From Linum tenue (lineage: Eukaryota > Streptophyta > Magnoliopsida > Malpighiales > Linaceae): a stretch of 64,000 nt of DNA. The stretch lies in contig CAMGYJ010000005.1 of assembly GCA_946122785.1 (NCBI GenBank), positions 60,958,200 through 61,022,199 of the forward strand. Reading direction: 5' to 3'. Positions 10,755-21,358 of the stretch are shown here, one piece after another. A program made the position numbers and the translations under genes. The notes below the pieces were generated by a model. It made no database searches and was not told the DNA's origin. It saw only the letters and a list, made by a program, of their open reading frames with translations. Within the stretch, counting starts at the first letter, position 1. Every line of letters begins with the position of its first letter.

Positions 10755-11400
10755 GAAAAGAGGGATTTTTCCTTCTGTTCGTCAGAAGCGGTCGACCTGT
10801 TCATCATCGTGGTCGACCGCAACAGGCTTTTAATCTATTGTTTTTCTGTTTTATGGACTGAGGTCGACCTATGATGATGTTGAGGTCGACCTGTGAAGTT
10901 TTGCTACGATTTCTGGCCTTATTATTTAGATCTGTAGCTTGAAAAGAGGGATTTTCCCTTCTGTACACCAGATGCGGTCGACCTTCTCATATTCATGGTC
11001 GACCGCATCTGGCTTCCAATCGATTTTTCATTTTGTTGTATAGACTGAGGTCGACCTATGATGATATTGAGGTCGACCTGTGAAGTTTAGCTACGATATT
11101 ATTTACATCTATAGCTTGAAAAGAGGGATTTTGTCCTTCTGTTTGCCATATGAGGTCGACCTTTTCATATTCGTGGTCGACCTCATCTGGCTTTCAATCG
11201 ATTTTTCCTTTTGTTTTATAGACTAAGGTCGACCTATGATGAGATTGAGGTCGACCTGTGATGTTTTTCTACGATATTATTTACATCTATAGCTTGAAAA
11301 GAAGGATTTTGTCCTTCTGTTTGCCAGATGCGGTCGACCTTTTCATATTCGTGGTCGACCGCATCTGGCTTTCAAGCGATTTTATTTCTGTTTTATTTGT
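10755..11400 (+). repeat. Tandem repeat A, about 180 bp, four copies
   Basis: Copies begin with GAAAAGAGGGATTTT near 10755, 10941, 11117 and 11296. Each has two GGTCGACC pairs: one with 13 bp between the 8-mers, one with 14 bp (TATGATGATGTTGA in the first copy). The fourth copy passes into repeat B before its second pair. Confidence 0.85.
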
Positions 11401-11401
11401 G

Positions 11402-12890
11402 TGAAACTAACACTGGTCGACCTCTTCTAATTATGAGGTCGACCGGATCTGTTTTGCACTCAATTGCTACGAGCATTTGGGCTAATTCGAACTCGTTTCA
11501 ATTTAGCCGAGGTCGACCTAGGATGGTTCTGAGGTCGACCTATGAAGGAAAAAGTTCGATTTGTACCATTGTCTCTGTTTTATTTGTGCGAAACTAACAC
11601 TGGTCGACCTCTTCTAATTATGAGGTCGACCGGATCTGTTTTGCACTCAATTGCTACGATCATTTGGGCCATATCAGACTCGTTTCAATTTAGCCGAGGT
11701 CGACCTATGATGGTTCTGAGGTCACCCTATGAAGGCAAAAGTTCGAGTTATTTGTGCCATTGTCTTTGAATTTGTGCAAAACTAACACTGGTCGACCTCT
11801 TCTAATTATGAGGTCGACCGGATCTGTTTTGCACTCAATTGCTACGATCATTTGGGACATATCAGACTCGTTTCAATTTAGCCGAGGTCGACCTAGGATG
11901 GTTCTGAGGTCGACCTATGAAGGAAAAAGTTCGATTTGTGCCATTGTCTCTGTTTTATTTGTGCGAAACTAACACTAGTCGACCTCTTCTAATTATGAGG
12001 TCGACCGGATCTGTTTTGCACTCAATTGCTACGATCATTTGGGCCATATCAGACTCGTTTCAATTTAGCCGAGGTCGACCTATGATGGTTCTGAGGTCAC
12101 CCTATGAAGGCAAAAGTTCGAGTTATTTGTGCCATTGTCTTTGAATTTGTGCAAAACTAACACTGGTCGACCTCTTCTAATTATGAGGTCGACCGGATCT
12201 GTTTTGCACTCAATTGCTACGATCATTTGGGACATATCAGACTCGTTTCAATTTAGCCGAGGTCGACCTATGATGGTTCTGAGGTCGACCTATGAAGGCA
12301 AAAGTTCGAGTTATTTGTGCCATTGTCTCTGTTTTATTTGTGCGAAACTAACACTGGTCGACCTCTTCTAATTATGAGGTCGAGCGGATCTGTTTTGCAC
12401 TCAATTGCTACGATCATTTGGGCCATATCAGACTCGTTTCAATTTAGCCGAGGTTGACCTATGATGGTTCTGAGGTCGACCTATGAAGGCAAAAGTTCGA
12501 GTTATTTGTGCCATTGTCTTTGAATTTGTGCGAAACTAATAGTGGTCGACCTCTTCTAATTATGAGGTCGACCGGATCTGTTTTGCACTCAATTGCTACG
12601 ATCATTTGGGCCATATCAGACTCGTTTCAATTTAGCCGAGGTCGACCTATGATGGTTCTGAGGTCGACCTATGAAGGCAAAAGTTTGAGTTATTTGCGTC
12701 ATTGTCTTTGAATTTGTGCGAAACTAACACTGGTCGACCTCTTCTAATTATGAGGTCGACCGGATCTGTTTTGCACTCAATTGCTACGATCATTTGGGCC
12801 ATTTCAGACTCGTTTTAATTTAGCCGAGGTCGACCTATGATGGTTCTGAGGTCGACCTATGAAGGCAAAAGTTTGAGATATTTGTGCTAA
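11402..12890 (+). repeat. Tandem repeat B, about 187 bp, eight copies with a dimeric higher-order pattern
   Basis: Copies are marked by AACTAACACTGGTCGACC near 11404, 11591, 11779, 11967, 12154, 12347, 12533 and 12722, 186-193 bp apart. Each has two GGTCGACC pairs with 14 bp between sites. Two end types alternate in the first copies (TCTCTGTTTTATTTG versus TCTTTGAATTTG), giving a unit of about 375 bp that was copied nearly unchanged (11589-11963 and 11964-12338). The array lies in the probable leader intron of the third gene. Open frames across it are products of the repeat, not genes. Confidence 0.92.
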
Positions 12891-12938
12891 ACTTGTTGAG
12901 GTCGACCTGTGATGATATTGAGGTCGACCTCGGGCCAT

Positions 12939-13188
12939 TTAAATCGATTGAAAGCCAGATGTTCATGGGGAGTGCAGTGCAGGACATTAGGCCACCTTGT
13001 AATGCACTCGAACACACAAACGTCTGCTGCCTTCACCGAGTTCTCCTTTGCTTGTTGGTGACCGGCATAGGGTTGCAAAGGATAACTCGGTGAAGGCAGC
13101 AGACGTTTGTGTCTTCGAGTGCATTCCAAGGTGGTCTAATGTGCTGAACTACACTCCTGATGAAAGTCACATATGGTTTTCAATCGAT
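12939..13188. repeat. Long hairpin, arms about 110 bp
   Basis: The left arm runs from AAATCGATTGAAAG to GAGTTCTCCTTTGC at 13051. The right arm runs from GCAAAGGATAACTC at 13075 to CTTTCAATCGATTT-type sequence near 13188. The central 60 bp are almost perfectly complementary (ACAAACGTCTGCTGCC pairs with GGCAGCAGACGTTTGT), and the loop is about 23 nt. Transcribed with the leader intron, it would fold into a long double-stranded RNA. It has no GGTCGACC inside and looks like an insertion or an inverted duplication. Confidence 0.85.
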
Positions 13189-13195
13189 TTAAATT

Positions 13196-13436
13196 TTCCG
13201 AGGTCGACCTATGCTTCTTCTGAGGTCGACCTATGAAAGAAATTTTGTACTTGAATTGTTACGGGTTTATGTCGACCCATTCTCGTTTTAAATTAGCTTA
13301 GGTCGGCCTATGCTTCTTCTGAGGTCGACCTATTCTCGTTTTAAACTAACTGAGGTCGACCTATGATTCTTCTGAGGTCGACCCATTGTCGTTTTAAATT
13401 AATTGAGGTCGACCGCTTTATGGAGTGGTCGACCGC
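13196..13436. repeat. GGTCGACC cluster C before the third gene
   Basis: About eight sites in 240 bp follow a repeating layout with CTTCTTCTGA or similar between paired sites, then TCTCGTTTTAAA. The last pair is GGTCGACC-GCTTTATGGAGT-GGTCGACC (20 bp). The cluster ends about 50 bp before the splice acceptor. Confidence 0.82.
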
Positions 13437-13492
13437 GTATTGTTCATTTCGAAAATGTGACTAACGTGTATTCTTGCTTGTTTGATCGCAGG

Positions 13493-14758
13493 ATGTTTGG
13501 CGGCAGAAAGAAAAGAAAGGCACAAAAAGCTGCTGCCTCAAGTTCGGAATGGGAAGAGTTCAATCCGAATCTGTTCCAGACCAAGGAGCAAAGTGAGAAC
13601 TATGAAGAGAAGAGCATGCACAACCGCAGGGTGGCTCCGGGAAGGCCATTGACGACGGATGCGTATTCTCATTTTGAGAATTACGGGTTTCTGGGACCCT
13701 TCATTGAGCAGGAGTGGCTGAAGGTGATATCACTCAATGTACCATACTACCCAAAAATGGTATAATACTTCTACAACAACATCGTCTACGAGCGCAATGC
13801 AAATGGATCCATTCACGCATTCAAATCCTATGTGAATGGGGTGGCGATGCGCATCACCAAGAATGTGTTGGCGCAAGTACTGGAGGCTCCAAACGAGGGG
13901 AGGAGAATCAATTCTTACGGTGCTTGGAATGAAACGCATTTCACGAGAGCCAAGCAAATCCAGACGGTATGTGGTCTTAATGAAGAGGAAGATGCTCAGG
14001 GGCACAATAGGCCAACGAGTAACCACCTGACAGTTTAAGCCAGAGTTCTTCACCACATGCTTTCCTACAACATTCTGCCAAAGGGTGGACATTGGGAGAC
14101 AGTCACCTACTTCGACATGGAGCTCCTCACCAACCTACTGTTAAACGAGAAGGGGAACTTGCCATACTTGATCTTTAACCACATGCTTACTGCTGCAGAG
14201 AGTTCAAACAGGAATCTTCCCTATGGGATGATCCTCACTGTGATATTTGAGCATTTTAATGTGAATTTAAGTGAAGAGGTGGGGTTAAGAATCTCAAGGC
14301 AGGAGTTCTATACTGTTTCATCTCTGAAAAAGATGGGCTTTGAGCTGCGTAATGGTGAGTATGTCAGAGCATACAATGCTCATGGTGGTGATGATGATGA
14401 TGATGATGAGGATGATGATGGTGATGAAGGAGCTCGAGACGAGCCAATGGCGGAGGCACAGACTTCAACTCCACCGATCACCTTACAGCGTGTGTGGGAG
14501 CGCATGGATGGCATGTACGTGTACATGGGCCAGATGTCCACCCAGATGACTGGCATGTATGACTACATGGGGCAAATGACCGCCCAGATGAGCACAATGC
14601 AGGTGACCGTGAATGAGATGTGCGATGAGTGGAGATCTTTCAGCGGAAGATACATGCATCCCACCACATCCGACCACCATCATGCTACCACCACCAATGA
14701 AGCAAATGAAGAAAATGTGTTTTATAGGAGAGAGGAGATTTTATATTGTGTGTTTTAG
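13493..14758 (+). pseudogene. Third MULE gene: putative plant transposon protein-like, two nonsense codons
   Basis: One reading frame of 422 codons runs from an ATG just after a splice acceptor (GATCGCAG) to a TAG at 14758, interrupted by TAA at 13763-13765 and at 14036-14038. The region before and between the stops (NYGFLGPFIEQEWLK, YVNGVAMRITKNVLAQ) and the part after (HHMLSYNILPKGGH, EKGNLPYLIFNHM) resemble the family annotated in plants as putative plant transposon protein. This call is from memory and is the weaker part. An acidic run (D/E, 14385-14430) and a Met/Gln-rich repeat (MYVYMGQMSTQM, MYDYMGQMTAQM) follow. Function is unknown. The same plan of leader intron full of GGTCGACC and acceptor next to the ATG is seen for the transposase. 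Confidence 0.7.
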
Positions 14759-14995
14759 TTTTCAAAACGATTGTTGATTGTTATTCTGTTGTTTTTTTAG
14801 TTTTATTTTTATGTGTGAACAATTATGATTTCTGTTTTATTTTTAGTTGTTATGCTATGAATTGATGAGTCCTTGTTATAATTATTAATGACTAATTATG
14901 ATGGTTTGAAACATAATTTATACGATTAAAAGAACCACACAAATCGACATACATAAGCAAAAAAGACACGGGGCATAGGTTGACTTTCTTGTATT
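14759..14995 (+). other. 3' flank of the third MULE gene
   Basis: AT-rich sequence follows the stop, with several TTTTATTTTT runs. It probably holds the 3' untranslated region, but no single polyadenylation signal stands out. Confidence 0.4.
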
Positions 14996-15351
14996 CGGTC
15001 GACCTCGTACCGGATTAGGTCGACCGAGAAACCAACACTTGATCTTCATTTTACGTTAAATGATTGGACACTTTGATAGAACACTTATCTTCTATATGGT
15101 CGACCTCTTTCCTTATCCGGTCGACCATTTTGTTAATGACTGCCATCAAGTGGTCGACCTATATATTAGGTGGTCGACCATGTTGTTTCTGACGCCAACG
15201 AAATGGCCGACCGAGGTTTTATTCTGGTCGACCAAAAATAACAACTTAAACTAAGTGCGGTCGACCAGGTGGTCGTGGCGGTCGACCGCAATGCTTTCTC
15301 GTGCTGCCCAAATTAGTCAATTCGGTCGACCGCCTTCAGGAATAGGTCGAC
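14996..15351. repeat. GGTCGACC paired-site cluster, right subterminal region
   Basis: About 11 sites lie inside the right end. Pairs are 20-21 bp apart: near 14996/15017, 15098/15119, 15151/15171, 15258/15279 and 15322/15343. With the left cluster, this puts paired sites at both subterminal regions. Confidence 0.88.
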
Positions 15352-15398
15352 CGAAAAGTGCATGTCACCGTGACATGCATGTCATAGTAGGCATACCC
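15344..15398 (-). repeat. MULE terminal inverted repeat, right
   Basis: On the minus strand it begins GGGTATGCCTACTATGACATG, followed by ATGTCACGGTGACATGCACTTTTCGG and then GTCGACC. It shares its core with the left end and with a relic at 21359. It holds a small internal palindrome (TGACATGCATGTCA). Confidence 0.88.
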
Positions 15399-15407
15399 AA
15401 TCCTTTA
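15399..15407. repeat. Target-site duplication of the 10.7-kb MULE, right copy
   Basis: AATCCTTTA, an exact copy of 4687-4695, abuts the inverted terminal repeat on the right. Confidence 0.92.
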
Positions 15408-15547
15408 TAGTCATTTTACATAACCTCTCATATTAAAAAGCACTTCTAATACTTTTTCAACCAAACACTCAACAGCTTTTTTTGAAAAGTACTTCTCTAA
15501 AAGCTCCAACTAGAAGCTGCTTCTGCAAAAACTACAGCAAGGCCAAA

Positions 15548-17570
15548 CTAGTCAATCGTCTAGATAATGCATATTTTCTCTAAATAAGAAGTCAATCGTA
15601 TGTTTTCAGAAGTCCTTACGTATATACATAATTATATTTGCTATTGGATTTGGTCATTATTATATGTTTTTAAATGGTTTCATATTTATTACTCTATCAC
15701 TTATTGAAAAAAAGGGATGTATGCTTTTGAAGAGTGATCTTGTGTCTTTTTTTTTTAATAGTGTTCATTAAGATAAACAACTCAGTCAGGCCTAAAAAGG
15801 AAATGTACAAGCGATCAAGGCAAATGGACATAAATGGCCTAAACAACAAGGCCCACGACCAAATCGGAAAACCTAATAGAGCTCAGGCCCAGGGCCAAAA
15901 CAAGTTCGATCCCGTCCCAAACCCTAGTAGTAAATGCCCCCTCTGAAACTCCTCCAACTGCCGTGATTGAGCACCACCACTACACCGAACAAAGCACCAC
16001 CACCCACCCATGAGCATCACTGTGAGCCAAGCAAGGGATCGGGTACCCACCAGACCCCTGGAGTTGAGATGAGGAGGAAAACACCACCGACCATCCCACC
16101 CAGAGTTGTCGCCGAACGATTCCTGCCGACCAACCCTAGGGGAATCAACTGAACAAGCGGACGACTTGTGGAGGAGGAAGAGATTTAGAATACATCTGTC
16201 TTCAAGCTCTCCCAACTGGTTTCTCGCCAAAGGCTGCATCTTCGAATCACCAAGAAATGCAAGGCAAAAACAAAGAGGTAGACCATAAGAGAGAAGAGGA
16301 AAAAACAAGTCGAATCTGTGTCAGATCCAACCTCCGTCATATCCTGAACCGAATTATCATAACCAAAATAAATGACAAAAACACATCCATTAGGCGAGGC
16401 AAATGGAACCTTCCACAAGAAGAGGATAAACGACCACAAATGGGAGAAAAGAGCAATTGCATGGCTGGAAAGATCAGAAACAAAAAAAAGTAGGAACTTG
16501 GAAATCTGAATCTGAATCCGAGAAGAAGCAAAGAAAGGAGGATGAGGAAGAGAAAAGGGGGCAGAGGGTCGCCGCCAGTCGCTGGAGAAGCACCGGTAGC
16601 AACCCCTATGGGTGCCTGAGAATTTAGAACAAGATATAAGGCAGAGGAAATGTATTTTGGAGAGAGAGAGGATCAGACCAACCTTACTCTCTGTAAGTAA
16701 GAGAAAGTTTAAAATGGATGGAGAGAGAGAGAGAGAGAAAGCAATGATTCGGTTTTTTGTGGTGGTCTTGTCTCTTGGATAATGAAAATTCCACCATTTA
16801 GATCAAACTTATTATATATTGGGCTGTATTTCTCTTTATAAATGTATTATAGCATTACTTATTGTGTTTAGTTACTATTTAAGGGACTCAAACCTGAGAT
16901 CTCCAGGTTCAATACTAATGGTATTATCACTAGATCAATCCCTTGTTCGTCGCATTACTTTTATTTTAATGATCTTGTTGAATGATATGAATTCAGACGA
17001 TACTTTTGGAGTCTAAAAGGGTACAGGTATCAATATCAACGAGGAATAGGATGACAATTTCGTTCTAATCCATTTTACCCGACAGGTTTGACTTGTTTTG
17101 GGGTAGGTATCCCTCATAGGTGGAGCGAAGGGGTATGGGAACACTCCTCGATCTGGCCACCTCATTCTTGATCCGTTTTGGTTAAATTAAATGTATTTTA
17201 CTAAAATTATTTCATATTTTACTTTCATTACCTCATATTTTAGTTATAATAAAGTTTTTAAAAAGAAAGGATTTCACTTTTTTGAATAATTTAACTGCAC
17301 TTTTAATGTTATAGTTTATTTCTTGATTTGTTAATAAAAAATTAATGTTCCTAATGTTTTCCCTTTAAATTACTTACTCATATTGTTCGGCTTGCTCCAA
17401 CCCGCACCCAATGATAAAATACTCGACCTAAACCTGACCTGTCACGAGGGGGATATGAGTATCGAGATACCATCCCCAATTTTCCCCATGACATTCCTGA
17501 CGATATACCTATTGATATCAGTAACTATTGTTGGTCAATGTTCATAATGAATTTGGAAGCTCCCTCAAAT
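15548..17570. other. Intergenic sequence with possible retroelement remains
   Basis: No gene is recognised. A T-run at 15751-15758 is followed by GC-richer sequence to about 16620, which could be a decayed retroelement tail in minus orientation. A GA microsatellite lies at 16720-16738. From 17020 to 17500 the sequence has GGGTAGGTATCCC-type stretches resembling hAT-like MITE interiors, but no clear ends. Confidence 0.35.
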
Positions 17571-17749
17571 AAAAGCTAACTCACGTGCTTGAAATGTGTA
17601 CACGCAATTCGCTTTACCATGTGCTTAAATCAACTGCATTTGATAAATTGTAAAAAATCATTTGTACATGAAATAACTCGAGTTATATAACCCTTAAAAT
17701 AATACCTCACAAATAAAGATGTTGGCAAAATTTTCAAGTTCATTACACC

Positions 17750-18175
17750 ACTGTCATATCACGATATCGTCACTGACATTTATATCATATCATAGTGGTA
17801 TGATGTTGGTATGAGGTTTTATGTTTGACAAATTAAGTTATTGATATCATATCAATGTCATATCATGATATTTTCATGATAGGACACTGATATCATGTTG
17901 GTATGAAATCTTATGTTTGATAAAACATAATAAAATGAACATCATTATGTAAATAATAATTAATGATGGTGGTATGCTTGTTATATGATGTCAGTATGAG
18001 GTATTATGTTTGATAACATAATTTGATAGCATCATATTAGTGTCATATCATATAATATCACTATGGTATAGTGATAAATATCATGATATGACATTGATAT
18101 GATGTTGATATGAGGTCTCATGTGTAACAAAACATAACAAAATGGATATCATTGTATATATGTTAATTAATGCGT
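17750..18175 (+). repeat. Degenerate repeat of TATGATGTTGGTATGAGG type, four copies
   Basis: The segment TGATATGATGTTGGTATGAGG, followed by TTTATGTTTGAYAAA, recurs near 17805, 17893, 17980 and 18095 with changes. It alternates with TATCATGATAT palindromes. The copies are too diverged for a fixed period, and there is no coding content. Confidence 0.55.
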
Positions 18176-18274
18176 TATTCCTATACAATTTCTTTTAAAT
18201 TTTGAGTTAAAATGAAGAAAATGGGTAATAATATCATGAGGATATGATATACATGACAGTGATAATACTACAGG

Positions 18275-19026
18275 TAGGGATGGCAATCAAACCCATGGCC
18301 GCGGGTACCCGACCGCCCCCGACCTAGTCAACGCGGGGAATCCCCGCTTTGACCGGGTATGGGGCGGGTATGGGTAAAACCCGCAAAAAGTTTGATGGGT
18401 ATGGGGCGGGTATGGTTTTAGCCTCCCCCGCCCCATACCCATACCCGCCCCACCAAGAGAATTTCTTCACATATCAAAAAATATGTGGATTAAATTGTAA
18501 TCTATCAATGATGATGATGATAACTCGAGAAAATAAATAGTAGAAATGCAATTGACTAACCACCTTAATCAAAACCTAATTCATTTCCCTCAATTCTCCT
18601 TCTACTCTTTTCACTTTCCCCCTTGTCAACAAGATTATGTTAGTTAATTATTACTTAGTAAATGTATCAAGAGTTAGAGCATAATAATTTAAAAAATATT
18701 GTAGTCTATATTATGTATTAATGGATGTTTTAGGATCAGATTCTTTGAATCGTATTTAGAAAATGACCGTGTTTTGTTGACTTCATGATATAATAGGTAT
18801 GTTTATGGTTATAATTAAAACTTTTCTTGTAAGTTTTAGGTATAATAATGTTGGATGTACGGGGATGGGTATTACCCATGGGTACCCGAAACCCACGGAT
18901 ATGGGAATGGGTTTGCAAAACATTCCCCCGCATGGATATGGGGAGGGTATGGGTTTGGGTATTTGAAGATGGGGATGGGGATGGTTTAGGCAAACCCGCC
19001 CCAAACCCGCCCCATTGCCATCCCTA
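18275..19026. mobile_element. hAT-like non-autonomous element, 752 bp
   Basis: The element starts TAGGGATGGCAAT and ends ATTGCCATCCCTA, and is bounded by the exact 8-bp duplication ACTACAGG (18267-18274 and 19027-19034). Subterminal GC-rich stretches (ACCCGCCCC and GGGCGGGTATGGG) lie in opposite orientations at the two ends. No transposase is encoded. Confidence 0.93.
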
Positions 19027-19169
19027 ACTACAGGTAACATGTGTTTTGAAGAGTTAATATTTTTCTTTGCTCAAATTGAGCAAAATGGATTTCATTGTGT
19101 AGATCAAATTAATGTGTTCTTTCTATGCAAACTTTTTTAAATCCATACTGAAACTGAATGTTATATGGT

Positions 19170-19325
19170 CCCTTTTTTTACACAAAAGATCGCTTGTATT
19201 ACGAAGAATAACAATAGTAACATCAACACGACTTCCGAGCACAGCCACGCCCGGAAATCAAAACGATCCCATGTAGGAAACAAATCCAAGACCTTTTTGG
19301 CCACCAAATGGACTATTTAAAACTT
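19170..19325 (-). mobile_element. Possible LINE 3' tail relic
   Basis: CAAAAGATCGCTTGTATTACGA after a T-rich stretch matches the 3' end of the LINE at 27843 (CAAAAGATCGCTCGTATTACC). It is probably a severely 5'-truncated copy of the same family on the minus strand; its length is unclear. Confidence 0.5.
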
Positions 19326-21358
19326 TCAATCTGTCTTTCTCCTAGATCCGTGTTAGACAATGCAAAGTAAAAAGGGGAGGGGGTGGCGGAATCATCAGTC
19401 TGCCCTTCTTCTATTTTTTTGTTGCGAATTAATGTGGTCACTAGATGGGAAATGGAATGGAGGGTGGATGATAGAATTTTGTAGTGAGACAATGTACAAT
19501 CACTTGAGTGAAGCTATGGGGCTCTTTGAAGGTACCTTAGATTACATGGCATGTTGGGCATAGGAAATTAAAGCTCCAGCTTGATTCCGAGACAATTGTC
19601 AACTTGCTCTCCTTGGATACCCAGTAGACCACCAGCATGCTAGACTCATTCTAGTCGTCCATGAACTCTAGATATGACCTTAGGAAGTTTGGATTCAACT
19701 CATTTTATTTGTGGCTCAGATCATGATAGTGTGCATTGGCTCCTGTATGACTCTGTCAGTGACAGTGGCTTTGTCATCCACTAGATTACTTAACTTGAGG
19801 TAGTTGTATTTGCACCTTTTCATAAAAAAAAAGTCTAAATATGAGTTACCACGGAAAAAGTATTGGATATTTCAAACTTTCTTAACTATTATTTTCTTAG
19901 ATGATTTTTCACCCTGAAATCCAAACCCAACATGTAATTTGGTGAAATTTATGCTTCCATATTACCAGTAGCCCTAAAAGTTTCTAATCACTACTTCATT
20001 GCTTAATTGTCTCAGTTTTGTTTTGAGTTAATGTAAAATCAAGTCAATAATATCAAATAATATAAAAATACTCCTTAAGCAATTTATGCGGACAATAATA
20101 ATTTAAAAATTATTTTTAAATATAAAAAATATATATACAAAAGTAAGTTATGATAAATTGAGAAACAAAAATACTTACGACCTAATTGCCATACTAAAGC
20201 CACAAGCAACAAGTTACAAATAGCACAAATATTACTTTCAGATCATGCGTAAACTATTCAGAACTAGCACCGGACTCACCCGTTGGTCAGGAGAGTTTCC
20301 ACTGCAAAATGACATTTATATATTTGATATGATAAATGCCTTCAATACGTATAACATGTATCTTTGTATTTAGTTATAGCATTGGTCCAATTATGTATAA
20401 TGTGCTCACAATAAAATAAGAAGAGGAGAAATATCATGTAAGAAATAAGTATAGTTATTCAATGAAAAATTGTATTTCACTACTTAAGTACTTCGTATAG
20501 TTGAATATTGGTGTTGCTTCCCATAATACATACACAATCAACTTTAAGGATGAAAGAAATGATTGGTCTCTGATAGAGTTCAATATATTTGGATAGTGTT
20601 TTTCCCAATAGAGATCAACATTGTTAATCACTGCACTGGCAATGGATATGAAATTGTAGGATTTGAAATATATCGGACATGCAGCAAAGTTGTCACCATA
20701 GCAAAACAATGTGTTGTGTACAGGTGAATTCCCAAATTACACTCTTATTGCGGATATGACTAGCGACAATGTTGTAATTTTCCTACAACCAATATTTTTT
20801 TTAATGACATGAAATCAAATAAAAGACATGTGTGTACATAAGATTACATAAAAGATAGGTGGATACAAAAAATTTAGAATTGCAAACCTCTTACCACGTT
20901 GCAGGAGATAATCGAATTGAAGTTAGGTCTACAATTGAACAATTTTGGACATGTTGTTTAGCAACCTCATAGGAGTCTTCTTTAATGATATTTTTGTGTC
21001 TCCTTAGTCTTCCATAACAATGATATACAGAGGATTTAGTTATGTTTAATCATTACCATTTATTTGAATTGTAGTAAGGAACAATGAGAACTACATTGTC
21101 TAACCAAAAAAATTGATATCACTGGAATCATACCGAATTCTATGCTATTAGGACTATAGGAAAATTGCCCACTCTACCAGCTGTAGCATGCCGAACAGTA
21201 CGTCCAAAAAGCCGTGTTTAAAACAACACGCCATTGTCTATGACATAATTGAGCCATCAAGCGATCAATATGTTGAAGTTGTGTGTTGAAGGTGTCAATC
21301 TCTACATACAAACATTATGGTAATTAAATTAAAATAAGATACACAACATATAAGTCAT
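19326..21358. other. AT-rich intergenic sequence
   Basis: No gene is recognised. A minus-strand frame of 84 codons at 20455-20709 lies in slightly more complex sequence, but I cannot assign it to a family. Confidence 0.4.

Larger units (their letters stand above)
4696..15398 (+). mobile_element. Composite Mutator-like element (MULE) with Ulp1 protease, MURA transposase and a third gene
   Basis: This 10,703-bp element has imperfect terminal inverted repeats, a perfect 9-bp target duplication and three genes, all on the plus strand. They are an Ulp1/SENP-like protease (5710-7817), a MURA-type transposase (8819-10666) and a broken gene resembling plant transposon-associated proteins (13493-14758). 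MULEs carrying an Ulp1 protease are known in plants as the Kaonashi type. Non-coding parts are packed with GGTCGACC palindromes, and one includes a tandem array about 2 kb long. The copy is damaged (transposase C-terminus lost, two nonsense codons in gene 3, a frame break in gene 1), so it is probably not autonomous. Confidence 0.92.
4386..15547. mobile_element. Older MITE split by the MULE insertion (halves 4386-4686 and 15408-15547)
   Basis: The left outer flank begins TTTGGCC and carries AGAAGTGCTTTTT and AAAAGCTGAAAAGC. The right outer flank carries the inverted counterparts AAAAAGCACTTCT and AAAAGCTCC and ends GGCCAAA. If the MULE and one target copy are removed, the halves form a single element of about 450 bp with inverted ends. 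Its superfamily is not certain (hAT-like end sequence). Confidence 0.5.

Noticed and set aside
11328..12711. Series of similar plus-strand open frames of 67-89 codons
   Set aside because: They arise because the 187-bp repeat lacks stops in one frame. Their period follows the DNA repeat and they have no conserved protein features, so they are not genes.
4743..15351. GTCGAC as a restriction-site or cloning artefact, or a CRISPR-like array
   Set aside because: Copies are embedded in diverse sequence at helical spacing inside an element with target duplication. A vector artefact would not do this, and CRISPR arrays do not occur in plant nuclear DNA.
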